Assembly: GCA_024227995.1 (NCBI GenBank)
Contig: CP100465.1
Location: forward strand, 186,001-250,000
Length of the DNA: 64,000 bases
Direction: 5' to 3'
Source of the DNA: Halomicrococcus gelatinilyticus
Lineage (GTDB): Archaea; Halobacteriota; Halobacteria; Halobacteriales; Haladaptataceae
Part shown: positions 50,258 through 58,130 of the stretch, piece after piece
Position numbering within the stretch: position 1 is the stretch's first letter
Layout of the letters: the number at the start of each line of letters is the position of its first letter
Notes under the pieces: generated by a model
Databases searched by the model: none
What the model saw: the letters and a program-made list of their open reading frames with translations, nothing else
Told to the model about the DNA's origin: nothing
Position numbers and translations under genes: made by a program

Positions 50258-50330
50258 GGTGGCATCCAGAAATCCGGCTAGGATGGTACGAAACGAGAAA
50301 TCGAGACATTGCGGACTGCCGTATCTACCC

Positions 50331-50337
50331 GGAGGTG
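50331..50337 (+). promoter_or_regulatory. Shine-Dalgarno before the oxidase small-subunit gene
   Basis: GGAGGTG ends 7 nt before the ATG at 50345. With a TATA box near 50250-50257 the message has a leader of about 65 nt, unlike most leaderless genes here. Confidence 0.65.
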
Positions 50338-50344
50338 TGGGGCG

Positions 50345-50575
50345 ATGAGCAGTGGCACCGCAGACGACGTCGTACCCGAAGACGACGTCGTGCCAGCGGC
50401 CGACCGCGGCGAGGTCGACCTCGACGATGGCATCGTGCGTGAGCTCGGGCACGACGAGTACACGCCCATCGGCACGCTCGTGCTGGTCGCGATCTACGCG
50501 GCCATCCTCGTGTTCATGTGGTCGTTCATGTACTTCGTCGAGTTCCTCAACAACGGACCGACGGTGGTGGGATAG
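50345..50575 (+). CDS. Small subunit of ba3-type oxidase (subunit IIa-like)
   Basis: 76 residues: an acidic N terminus, then one membrane helix (about 43-66, PIGTLVLVAIYAAILVFMWSFMYFVEFL). Such a one-helix protein directly upstream of coxB is typical of archaeal and Thermus ba3-type oxidases. It has its own ribosome-binding site and ends 1 codon before coxB. Confidence 0.75.
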   Translation: MSSGTADDVVPEDDVVPAADRGEVDLDDGIVRELGHDEYTPIGTLVLVAIYAAILVFMWSFMYFVEFLNNGPTVVG

Positions 50576-51091
50576 ATGAAGATACACAGGTTCGAGAAGC
50601 TCTGGCTCGCGTTTTCGCTGCTGCTGATCGTCGGGTTCATCGGCACCGTCACGTACGGTGCCGTCGGCGAAGGCATCCAGATGGTCAGCGACGACGGCGA
50701 CGAGGTCGACCCGACCAAGCTCGACCAGCATCCGAAGTTCGGCGACCCCGGCGTGGAGAAGACGGGGCCGAACGAGTACGCCGTCTACGTCGTCGCCAGC
50801 CAGTTCCAGTACACGCCGGGGTCGTTCGGTAACCCCATCCGGGTTCCGACCGACGCCAACGTGACCTTCTACGTGACGACCAAAGACGTCATCCACGGCT
50901 TCGACGTCGCCGGAACGAACCTGAACACGATGGCGATCCCCGGCCAGGTCGCCGAGGTCACCGTCCGGTTCGACGAGCCTGGCGAGTACGGCATCCTCTG
51001 CAACGAGTACTGCGGTTCCGGCCACCACGGCATGGAGGGCAAGCTCGTCGCGGTGCCGAAATCGCAGTACGAGGGAGGTGACGGCGAATGA
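50576..51091 (+). CDS. coxB: Cytochrome c oxidase subunit II, ba3-type
   Basis: 171 residues: one N-terminal membrane anchor (about 8-30), then a cupredoxin domain. The CuA ligands are His107 (VIHGFD), Cys142, Glu144, Cys146, His150 and Met153 (CNEYCGSGHHGME). The short form with a single anchor is the ba3 type. It takes electrons from a blue-copper or similar carrier outside the membrane. Adjacent to coxA with a 4-nt overlap. Confidence 0.94.
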   Translation: MKIHRFEKLWLAFSLLLIVGFIGTVTYGAVGEGIQMVSDDGDEVDPTKLDQHPKFGDPGVEKTGPNEYAVYVVASQFQYTPGSFGNPIRVPTDANVTFYVTTKDVIHGFDVAGTNLNTMAIPGQVAEVTVRFDEPGEYGILCNEYCGSGHHGMEGKLVAVPKSQYEGGDGE

Positions 51092-52764
51092 CGTTCGTCG
51101 ACGAGCGCCCCGAAGTCGCCAGGATGGTGCGGCTGAACTTCACGATATCGTTCGGCGCGCTCCTGGTCGGCGGCCTGTTCGGGATGATACAGGCGCTCCA
51201 CCGGACGGACGTGTTCCGGGGGTTCGTCAGCTCCTCGGACTACTACACCGTCCTGACGGGGCACGGCGTGCTCCTGGCGCTGTTTTTCACCACCTTCTTC
51301 CTCAGCGGCCTGTTCACGTGGGGCGTCAGCAGGAGCCTCGACGAACCCCTGCCGAACGCGACGGCAACGAAGGGCTGGTTCACGCTGATGTTCAGCGGTG
51401 CGACGATTGCGGCGCTGACGGTGCTCGGCGGCTTCGTCCCCTCGATGCCGTTCAAGGCCGACGTGCTGTTCACGTTCTACGCGCCGCTGCAGGCGCATCC
51501 GCTGTTCTACGTGGGGCTGGCGATGTTCCTCGTCGGGTCGTGGCTCTCCGGTCTCGACTGGTTCCGGATGTACCGGTCGTGGAACAAGAAGAACCCCGAC
51601 GAGCGGGTGCCGCTGCAGACGTTCATGGCGCTGACCACCATGCTCATGTGGTACATCTCGACCATGGGCGTCGCCGTCGAGGTGCTGTTCTTCCTGCTGC
51701 CGTGGTCGCTCGGCATCATCGAGACGGTCGACCCGCTGCTGACGCGGACGCTGTTCTGGTTCTTCGGCCACCCCGTGGTGTACTTCTGGTTGATGCCGGC
51801 GTACTTCGTCTGGTACACCATCCTGCCGAAGCTCTCGGGTGGGCGACTGTTCAGCGACCCCCTCGCGCGGGTCGTCTTCCTGCTGTTCCTCATCCTCTCG
51901 ACGCCGGTCGGGTACCACCACCAGTACCTCGACCCCGGCATCCCGAGCGGGTTCAAGTTCGTCGCGATGACGAACACGATGTTCCTGCTGCTGCCGAGCC
52001 TCCTGACCGCGTTCACCGTCGTCGCCAGCATGGAGCACGGCGCGCGACAGCGCGGCGGCGAGGGCTACCTCGGCTGGCTCCGCGCGCTCCCGTGGGACAA
52101 CCCGGCGTTCTCCGGGTCCGCGCTGGCCGGCCTGATGTTCGCGGCCGGCGGCTTCTCCGGGATGATCAACGCGGGGATGAACATCAACTACCTCGTCCAC
52201 AACTCGACGTGGGTCCCCGGCCACTTCCACCTCACCGTCGGAACTGCCACGGCGCTGACGTTCATGTCCATCAGCTACTGGCTGTGGCCGCAGGTGACGG
52301 GGAAGCGGCTCCAGCACCGCAGGCTGGCGATGGTCCAGCCGTACGTCTGGTTCGTCGGCATGACCCTGATGTCCAACGCGCTGCACCGCGGGGGACTGGC
52401 GGGCATCCCGCGCCGGACCGCCGAACCGCAGTACAACAACGTCAACTTCGAGACGATAGTCGGTAGCGTCGGCGAACTCCGGCTCCAGATCGGTATCGGT
52501 GCCATCCTGCTGTTCACCAGCCTGTTCATGTTCCTGCTCGTCATGACGGGGACGTGGCTGGTCGACCGACGCGGGACCGTCGCAGTCGACGGGAACATCC
52601 CGGCGCCGCTGTCCGGGCCGGACGACAGTCCGACGATACTGGACAACTTCCGCGTCTGGGTCGTGCTCGCCATCGTACTGGTGATCATCGCGTACGGCGT
52701 CCCGCTCAGCTCGATGGTCCTCGACGGGGCGTTGACCCCCGGCTCCCCGCCCATCCCGGCATGA
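51088..52764 (+). CDS. coxA: Cytochrome c oxidase subunit I, ba3-type
   Basis: 558 residues with about 12-13 membrane helices. Haem and CuB ligands lie in GHGVLLALFF, FWFFGHPVVYFWLMPAYFVWY (His, crosslink Tyr region), GYHHQYLDPG and VPGHFHLTVGTATALTFM. The pattern is B-type (ba3) oxidase, with high O2 affinity. It overlaps coxB and the downstream gene by 4 nt each, so the whole set is co-translated. Confidence 0.95.
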   Translation: MTFVDERPEVARMVRLNFTISFGALLVGGLFGMIQALHRTDVFRGFVSSSDYYTVLTGHGVLLALFFTTFFLSGLFTWGVSRSLDEPLPNATATKGWFTLMFSGATIAALTVLGGFVPSMPFKADVLFTFYAPLQAHPLFYVGLAMFLVGSWLSGLDWFRMYRSWNKKNPDERVPLQTFMALTTMLMWYISTMGVAVEVLFFLLPWSLGIIETVDPLLTRTLFWFFGHPVVYFWLMPAYFVWYTILPKLSGGRLFSDPLARVVFLLFLILSTPVGYHHQYLDPGIPSGFKFVAMTNTMFLLLPSLLTAFTVVASMEHGARQRGGEGYLGWLRALPWDNPAFSGSALAGLMFAAGGFSGMINAGMNINYLVHNSTWVPGHFHLTVGTATALTFMSISYWLWPQVTGKRLQHRRLAMVQPYVWFVGMTLMSNALHRGGLAGIPRRTAEPQYNNVNFETIVGSVGELRLQIGIGAILLFTSLFMFLLVMTGTWLVDRRGTVAVDGNIPAPLSGPDDSPTILDNFRVWVVLAIVLVIIAYGVPLSSMVLDGALTPGSPPIPA

Positions 52765-53252
52765 CGGAGAACGAGCAACCGGGGATAAGCCGACGCACCA
52801 TCATCCGCGTGCTCGTCGGCGGCGGAATCGGCATCCCGATCGCCGTCGAGAGCGCGACGCTGCTCGGCATGCTCGACGAACAGTTCGGCGGTGGCGGTGA
52901 GGGCGACGCGACGACCCTGTCGCTCGCGAACGGCGGTGCCGACGACCTGCTGTCGGAGACGCCCCAGGTCGAGCGGTTCGTGGAGGCGACCCAGCGCGAC
53001 CGGAAGTTCGTCGCGAAGGTCGACTTCCGCAACGCCGGCGACGCACCGGCGACGTTCGCCCTCGGTCCCGTCGTGACCGGCGGCGACATCCGGGTCGACG
53101 GCGTTCGCGAGACGGAGACCATCGAACCGGGCGACCGCACACGGCTCACCGCCGAGTGGGAGCTTCCCCGCGGCAGCGAGCCGGCGGAGGTCGAGGCGAC
53201 GACGACGGTGGACGGCGAATCCACCACCCGGACGCTGCAGTTCGAGACGTAA
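52761..53252 (+). CDS. Anchored extracytoplasmic beta-domain protein of the oxidase operon
   Basis: 163 residues. N-terminal ISRRTIIRVLVGGGIGIPIAVESATLLG looks like a Tat-type or uncleaved signal anchor; the rest (about residues 50-163) is a beta-rich domain with VAKVDFRNAGDAPATFALGPVVTGG, of the Ig- or CARDB-like type. No metal-binding motif is seen. Being overlapped with coxA it is probably an accessory subunit or assembly factor. Confidence 0.65.
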   Translation: MTENEQPGISRRTIIRVLVGGGIGIPIAVESATLLGMLDEQFGGGGEGDATTLSLANGGADDLLSETPQVERFVEATQRDRKFVAKVDFRNAGDAPATFALGPVVTGGDIRVDGVRETETIEPGDRTRLTAEWELPRGSEPAEVEATTTVDGESTTRTLQFET

Positions 53253-53347
53253 CGCGGCGCTGGCACATCTCCTTTCGACGCCGTTCCGTCTTCCACCGTT
53301 CTGGCGAGCGTCGTGCATCGCGCATCCCCGGGCGACGAATAGCTCAG

Positions 53348-53355
53348 GTTTAAAC
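53348..53355 (+). promoter_or_regulatory. TATA box of the nop5-fibrillarin operon
   Basis: GTTTAAAC, 24-31 nt before the ATG at 53379; predicts a leaderless nop5 message. Confidence 0.6.
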
Positions 53356-53378
53356 GAGAAGGCGCACAACCCTCGACC

Positions 53379-54221
53379 ATGACAGAGGCGGACGACGGGT
53401 GGTTCGCGGGGGTCGAGGCCGGCGACGACGAGGCCGGCACGGCGGCCATCCGCGAGGGACGTGCCGAGGCACCGGCCGACTGGCCGCGTCTGGCGGTCGA
53501 GGCCGGCTTCGCCGACGACGAAGCGGACTACTACGCGGCGTTGCGCGAGGCGACGCTCCGGGCGACCCGCGAGGCGGTCGCCGAGCGCGAACGGGCCGAC
53601 GACCGCCAGCTCGTGCACGCGATCCGGTCCATGGACGACTGCGAGACGGAGGCGAACGAACTCGCCGAGCGCGTCGCCGAGTGGGCCGGCACCCGCTACC
53701 CGGACGCCGGGACTGGCGTCGAGTACGCGCGGGAACTCGCGACCAGGGAGCCGGAGACGCCCGTCGACCGTCAGCTCGTCTCGCTGGCGGAGCGGGTCGC
53801 CGACCTGGCCGACGAGCGCGACGCGCTCCGGGCGTTCGTCGAGCGCCAGGCGCCGGAGGTCGCGCCCAACCTCGCGGCGCTCGCGGGACCGGTGCTGGCG
53901 GCACGCCTTGTCGCGCTCGCCGGCGACCTCGAATCGCTGGCGAAGATGCCCGGCGGGACGGTACAGGTGCTCGGGGCCGAGGACGCCCTGTTCGCCCACC
54001 TCCGCGGCCACGCGACCTCCCCCAAGCACGGCGTCATCTACACCCACGAGTACGTCCGCGGCGCACCGCCGGACCAGCGCGGCGCAGTCGCGCGGACCCT
54101 CTCCGGGAAACTCGCCATCGCCGCGCGCGTCGACCACTACTCGGGGGAGCGCAAGCCGGAACTGGACGAGGAGCTCGACCGGCGCATCGACGGCATCCGC
54201 GACCGGGGTGACGGCGGGTGA
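53379..54221 (+). CDS. nop5: Archaeal Nop5/Nop56-58 protein
   Basis: 280 residues, the C/D-box RNP scaffold that joins fibrillarin to L7Ae and guide RNA. The acidic N-terminal and coiled-coil parts (about 1-165) are followed by the Nop domain: APNLAALAGPVLAARLVALAGDLESLAKMPGGTVQVLGAEDALFAHL and the GVIYTHEYVRGAP segment. The C-terminal lysine-rich tail of other archaea is reduced to an Arg/Asp-rich one. Coupled by a GTGA overlap to the fibrillarin gene. Confidence 0.93.
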   Translation: MTEADDGWFAGVEAGDDEAGTAAIREGRAEAPADWPRLAVEAGFADDEADYYAALREATLRATREAVAERERADDRQLVHAIRSMDDCETEANELAERVAEWAGTRYPDAGTGVEYARELATREPETPVDRQLVSLAERVADLADERDALRAFVERQAPEVAPNLAALAGPVLAARLVALAGDLESLAKMPGGTVQVLGAEDALFAHLRGHATSPKHGVIYTHEYVRGAPPDQRGAVARTLSGKLAIAARVDHYSGERKPELDEELDRRIDGIRDRGDGG

Positions 54222-54847
54222 GTCTCCCCGAGGGCGTCCAGCGACGCGAGTTCGACGGGAGTTCGCGACTCGCGACCCGGGGGCCGCCGGTGTACGGCGA
54301 GCCGACCGACGGCGAGTGGCGGCTCTGGGACGCGGGCCGCTCGAAGCTCGCCGCGTTCCTCGAACTGGGAATGGATACGGGGCTGCAAGGCGACGAGACG
54401 GTGCTGTACCTCGGCGCGGCCAGCGGGACGACCGCGAGCCACGTCGCCGACTTCGCCGGGCCGACGTACGCCGTCGAGTTCGCACCGCGGCCAGTGCGTG
54501 ACCTGCTCGACGTCGCCGAGGCACGCGACAACCTCTTTCCGCTGCTGAAGGACGCGCGGAAGCCGGAGACGTACGCCCACGTCGTCGAGTCCGACGTCGA
54601 CGTCATCGTCCAGGACGTCGCGACCCGCGGGCAGGCTCGCGTCGCGTGCGAGAACCGCCGGTTCCTCCACCGCGACGGACTCCTGCTCGCCGCCATCAAG
54701 GCCCGCAGCGAGGACGTCGCCAGCGACCCCGCGGAGGTGTACGACCTCGTGCTCGCGGACCTCCGCGAGGAGTACGAGATCCTGGAGACGACGGAACTCG
54801 CACCGTTCCACGAGGACCACCTCGGCGTGGTCGCCGTCCCCCGCTAG
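54218..54847 (+). CDS. flpA: Fibrillarin-like rRNA/tRNA 2'-O-methyltransferase
   Basis: 209 residues from GTG overlapping nop5. A Rossmann-fold SAM methyltransferase: VLYLGAASGTTASHVADFAG (SAM loop), YAVEFAPRPVRDLLDVAE, DVIVQDVATRGQA, and the C-terminal catalytic-lysine strand GLLLAAIKARSEDVASDPAEV. It methylates ribose at sites chosen by C/D guide RNAs with Nop5 and L7Ae. Confidence 0.95.
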   Translation: MSLPEGVQRREFDGSSRLATRGPPVYGEPTDGEWRLWDAGRSKLAAFLELGMDTGLQGDETVLYLGAASGTTASHVADFAGPTYAVEFAPRPVRDLLDVAEARDNLFPLLKDARKPETYAHVVESDVDVIVQDVATRGQARVACENRRFLHRDGLLLAAIKARSEDVASDPAEVYDLVLADLREEYEILETTELAPFHEDHLGVVAVPR

Positions 54848-54965
54848 CGGTCCGTCTGTCCCCCGACACGTCGTGCGGCCGGGACGAAGCCCTCCGGTGG
54901 AACTCTCCGGTAGGCGCGGCCGTCTCCCGGAACTATTTACCCGGTGAGCGGCTACCATCCGGAAA

Positions 54966-56036
54966 ATGGAGTTGGGTTCGGCAGAGAACTTCACCGAGAT
55001 GGGGTCTCTGGGGGTCGAAGAGGAGTTCTACGTCGTCGACGACCGGGGCGTCCCGACCGCGGGTACCGACGAACTCGTCTACGAGCACGACCCGCCCGAA
55101 CTCCTGGACGGCCGTCTCGACCACGAACTCTTCAAGTGCGTCATCGAGACCCAGACGCCGAAGACCACCATCGACGCTGCCGGAGAGCAGGTCCGTGCCG
55201 TCCGCGACGCGCTCGTCGACTACGCAGGCGACCACGGGTTCGGCATCGCCGGCGCAGGGCTCCATCCGGGCGCGAAGTGGCGCGAACTCGAACACGCCGA
55301 CAAGCCGCGCTACCGAGCCCAGCTCGACCGCATCCAGTACCCGCAACACCGCAACACCACCGCCGGCCTCCACGTGCACGTCGGCGTGGACGACGCCGAC
55401 GCCGCGGTCTGGGTGTCGAACCAGATACGCTGGTACCTGCCGGTGATGCTGGCGCTGTCGGCCAACTCGCCGTACTGGAACGGGTACGACACGGGGCTGG
55501 AGTCGGCGCGCGCCAAGATATTCGAGGCGCTGCCGAACACGGGGATGCCCACCGCGTTCGACTCCTACGAGGCGTTCGCGCGCTTCGAGGAGACGATGGT
55601 CGAGACCGGTTCCATCAACGACAGGGGCGAGCTCTGGTACGACGTGCGACCACACTCCGGCCACGGGACGGTGGAGGTCCGGGTGCCGGACGGGCAGGCT
55701 GACCCCGAGCGCGTGATGGCGTTCGTCGAGTACACCCACGCACTCGTCGTGGACCTCGCGGAACGGTACCGCGACGGCGAGTCGGGCGATTCGATGCGTC
55801 GCGAACTCCTCGACGAGAACAAGTGGCGGGCGATGCGGCACGGCCACGACGCCTCGTTCATCCGCCGGGACTGCGACGGCGAGGTGTCGCTCGGCGAGGT
55901 GGTCGACCGGGAGTGCGACCGCCTCGGCGTCTCCGGCATCCGCGACGTGTACGAGAGCGACAGCGGCGCGACCCGCCAGCGTCGGCTCCGCGAGGAAGAG
56001 GGGTTCGCGGCGCTCTGTCGGTCGCTGCTCCTCTAG
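54966..56036 (+). CDS. gshA: Glutamate-cysteine ligase (gamma-glutamylcysteine synthetase)
   Basis: 356 residues, GCS2/YbdK type: [13 protein letters not shown] at the N terminus, [20 protein letters not shown], and [19 protein letters not shown] plus [13 protein letters not shown] for ATP and metal binding. It joins glutamate to cysteine to give gamma-glutamylcysteine, the main low-molecular-weight thiol of haloarchaea; no glutathione synthetase is near. A CTATTTAC element (54932-54939) lies about 30 nt before the ATG. Confidence 0.93.
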   Translation: MELGSAENFTEMGSLGVEEEFYVVDDRGVPTAGTDELVYEHDPPELLDGRLDHELFKCVIETQTPKTTIDAAGEQVRAVRDALVDYAGDHGFGIAGAGLHPGAKWRELEHADKPRYRAQLDRIQYPQHRNTTAGLHVHVGVDDADAAVWVSNQIRWYLPVMLALSANSPYWNGYDTGLESARAKIFEALPNTGMPTAFDSYEAFARFEETMVETGSINDRGELWYDVRPHSGHGTVEVRVPDGQADPERVMAFVEYTHALVVDLAERYRDGESGDSMRRELLDENKWRAMRHGHDASFIRRDCDGEVSLGEVVDRECDRLGVSGIRDVYESDSGATRQRRLREEEGFAALCRSLLL

Positions 56037-56064
56037 ATAACTTTTTTATCCGTCACCGACTTCT

Positions 56065-56081
56065 GTCGTTCTGAGAACGAC
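56065..56081. promoter_or_regulatory. Perfect palindrome at the start of the 56083 gene
   Basis: GTCGTTCT-G-AGAACGAC (8-nt arms, 1-nt centre) ends one base before the ATG at 56083. It follows a TTTTTTATC box (56042-56050) whose transcript would start close to the palindrome. A likely autoregulatory operator of this winged-helix protein. Confidence 0.7.
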
Positions 56082-56082
56082 A

Positions 56083-56715
56083 ATGTCCGGGGACGACGTC
56101 ACAGACGAGACCGAACGAACCGGGGAGGAGATTCCCGTGGAGACGGGGGAGCCGAGCGAGGACGTGCCGGGCGACGCCGACGAACGACTCTCGCGCGGTC
56201 GGAAGCGACTGGGAGAGGGGGCCGACCGAGCGGTCGAGGGCTTCGACCAGGGGATCGTGGACCTGCTGTCGTGGGTGTTAGACACCGAAACCCGCGCGCG
56301 CATCTACGTCTACCTCCGACAGAATCCGGGAAGCACGAGCGAGGAGATCGCGGAGGGGACCGGCCTCTACCCGAGCACCGTCAGGGAGTCGCTGGCGGAA
56401 CTCCACGAGGAGGAGAAGGTCGATCGCGAGAAGCGCGAGAGCGCCGGCGCCGGCAACAACCCCTACGAGTACACCGCCATCGCTCCGAGCGACCTCGTCG
56501 GCGGCATCGTCGACCAGGTCCAGAGCGAACTCAACACCGTGTTCAACCTCGACCGGCACCTCGAAGGCGAAGCCGAGACCGAAGCCGAGACCGAGCCGGT
56601 CAGCATCAGCGTCGAGGAGGAACCGGAGGCGGATGAAGACGACACCGGCCCGGAACCGGAGAGCGGTGACGGTACGGACGGCGAGGAAGAACGGTCCGAA
56701 TCCGACGAGGAGTAG
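56083..56715 (+). CDS. Winged-helix regulator with acidic tails
   Basis: 210 residues. The acidic N terminus (about 1-60) precedes a winged-helix domain (about 62-140: DTETRARIYVYLRQNPGSTSEEIAEGTGLYPSTVRESLAELHEEEKVDREKRES, with a wing NNPYEYTAI). The tail is very rich in Glu and Asp. Probably a DNA-binding regulator of the ArsR/TrmB-like class in haloarchaea. A perfect palindrome is at its start. Confidence 0.75.
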   Translation: MSGDDVTDETERTGEEIPVETGEPSEDVPGDADERLSRGRKRLGEGADRAVEGFDQGIVDLLSWVLDTETRARIYVYLRQNPGSTSEEIAEGTGLYPSTVRESLAELHEEEKVDREKRESAGAGNNPYEYTAIAPSDLVGGIVDQVQSELNTVFNLDRHLEGEAETEAETEPVSISVEEEPEADEDDTGPEPESGDGTDGEEERSESDEE

Positions 56716-56824
56716 CGGTCGTCGGGAGCGTCCCGCTCCGACGTCGAACTACCCGCGGTTGCTTTTCGAGGTCGGAGCAGAAGCGTGGCTCTCACGGACG
56801 ACGTCGTAGCGAGTGCCAGGAATT

Positions 56825-57433
56825 TCAGGGATCGAACGAGATGAGGCCGGCGGCCTCGGACGCGAACGATTCCACGTTCGCGTCGAAGGAGTCGGCGTAG
56901 CGGACGAGCAGCGTGATGAGCGTCTCCGGACGTTCGACGGCGTAGCCGTCCTCGCGGGAGAGCAGCCCCATCTCCTCGAGGTCGGCGGCGTGTTTGCTCA
57001 CGGTGGCGCGCGAGACGTCGAGCGCGTCGGCGATGTCGCCGCCGGAGGCGTCGGGGTCCCGGAGGAGTTCGACGACCATGCCGCGCGCGGTGTCCCGGCG
57101 GAGGTACGACAGCGCCACCTGCTCGAACGCGGAGAACTGCGCGGCCGGGAAGAAGCGGCGGTAGTCGCCGTCGCGGTGGCTCTCGACGACCTCGCCCTCA
57201 ACGAGGCGGCGGAGGTGGTGCTGCGTCTCGCCGGTGCCGAGCTGGAGGTCGTCACGAATCTTCGAGAAGTGTGCGCCGGGCGTCGTCGCGACGTAGCCCG
57301 CTATCGCGTCGGGAACCTCGCTGCGCTCGTCCTTGCGATCGGCGAGCTTCGTCAGCGGTGCGGCTGCTCCGAGAACAGCGAAGCGCCGGAGGGTAGCGCG
57401 CTTATTTTCATCCACGTTCCCGCGCTCAACCAT
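56825..57433 (-). CDS. Double winged-helix regulator
   Basis: 202 residues with two winged-helix parts: the first at about 45-95 (GYVATTPGAHFSKIRDDLQLGTGETQHHLRRLVEGEVVESHRD), the second at about 110-180 (ELLRDPDASGGDIADALDVSRATVSKHAADLEEMGLLSRED). Such paired wHTH proteins are frequent in haloarchaea. A minus-strand GTTTTAGG box (about 57457-57464) precedes the start by about 28 nt. Targets unknown; it is divergent from a HalOD1 gene. Confidence 0.78.
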   Translation of the reverse strand: MVERGNVDENKRATLRRFAVLGAAAPLTKLADRKDERSEVPDAIAGYVATTPGAHFSKIRDDLQLGTGETQHHLRRLVEGEVVESHRDGDYRRFFPAAQFSAFEQVALSYLRRDTARGMVVELLRDPDASGGDIADALDVSRATVSKHAADLEEMGLLSREDGYAVERPETLITLLVRYADSFDANVESFASEAAGLISFDP

Positions 57434-57541
57434 CTATCAGTTCTAATACAGCGGTGCCTAAAACGTCTTCGCTTGTTCGTCCTGATGGCATATTGAGATG
57501 TAGCGCCGGACTTATGACCGACTGGCCGGTAGGATAGAGTG

Positions 57542-57835
57542 ATGAGCAGTAGTGTAACATCTGCACAAGATAGCTCGGCCGTCAGCACGGCCGTCGTCGA
57601 GGCCGTCGCGAGGGAGCGAGGGGTTCCGATCACCGAGATCGACACGCCCCTGAACGACGTCGTCGATCCCGACGCCCTGGACGCGCTGTTCGGCTCGACG
57701 GTGACCGGGAAGGAACGAATGACCACGGGACACGTCGAGTTCACCTTCGCGGGGTGCGACGTCGTCGTCGAGGCGGACGGATCCGTTCGTGCCACCGACT
57801 GCTCGGTCGACGAGGCATCAGAGGAAGCTATCTAA
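57542..57835 (+). CDS. HalOD1 single-domain protein (second)
   Basis: 97 residues from the ATG at 57542 (an in-frame GTG at 57539 is adjacent). Pattern of HalOD1: VSTAVVEAVARERG, DVVDPDALDALFGS, and HVEFTFAGCDVVVEADGSVRAT. A CTTATGA element (57510-57516) lies about 29 nt upstream. Role unknown. Confidence 0.72.
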   Translation: MSSSVTSAQDSSAVSTAVVEAVARERGVPITEIDTPLNDVVDPDALDALFGSTVTGKERMTTGHVEFTFAGCDVVVEADGSVRATDCSVDEASEEAI

Positions 57836-58130
57836 CCACCGCCAGTCTGTTCTCTGCTGCTCTGTCTGTCGGTCTTTTCCTGCGGCGAACCTTCTACCGG
57901 CCGTGATAGGACCGGGGCAAAGCGTTGCGTGCGCGAGAATCACACCGTCGTCGACGCGGGAGACGGGCGGCCGGCGGCGACGCTCGGAGACGGTGGACAG
58001 CGGTGGTCGCTCCGCCACGCGGAGGTACCGGCGCCCACTCTCGGTGACAGCCGTTCGCACGACGAGGCGGTCATTGGACCTCAATGGAGGGCAGAAGCTA
58101 CTTACGGAGCGAGGGTGAGAGGTGAACGTA

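Noticed and set aside
57789..58118. Small plus-strand frame between HalOD1 and the aglD-like gene
   Set aside because: Ser/Arg-rich product without family, overlapping the end of HalOD1; no promoter or ribosome-binding site is seen.
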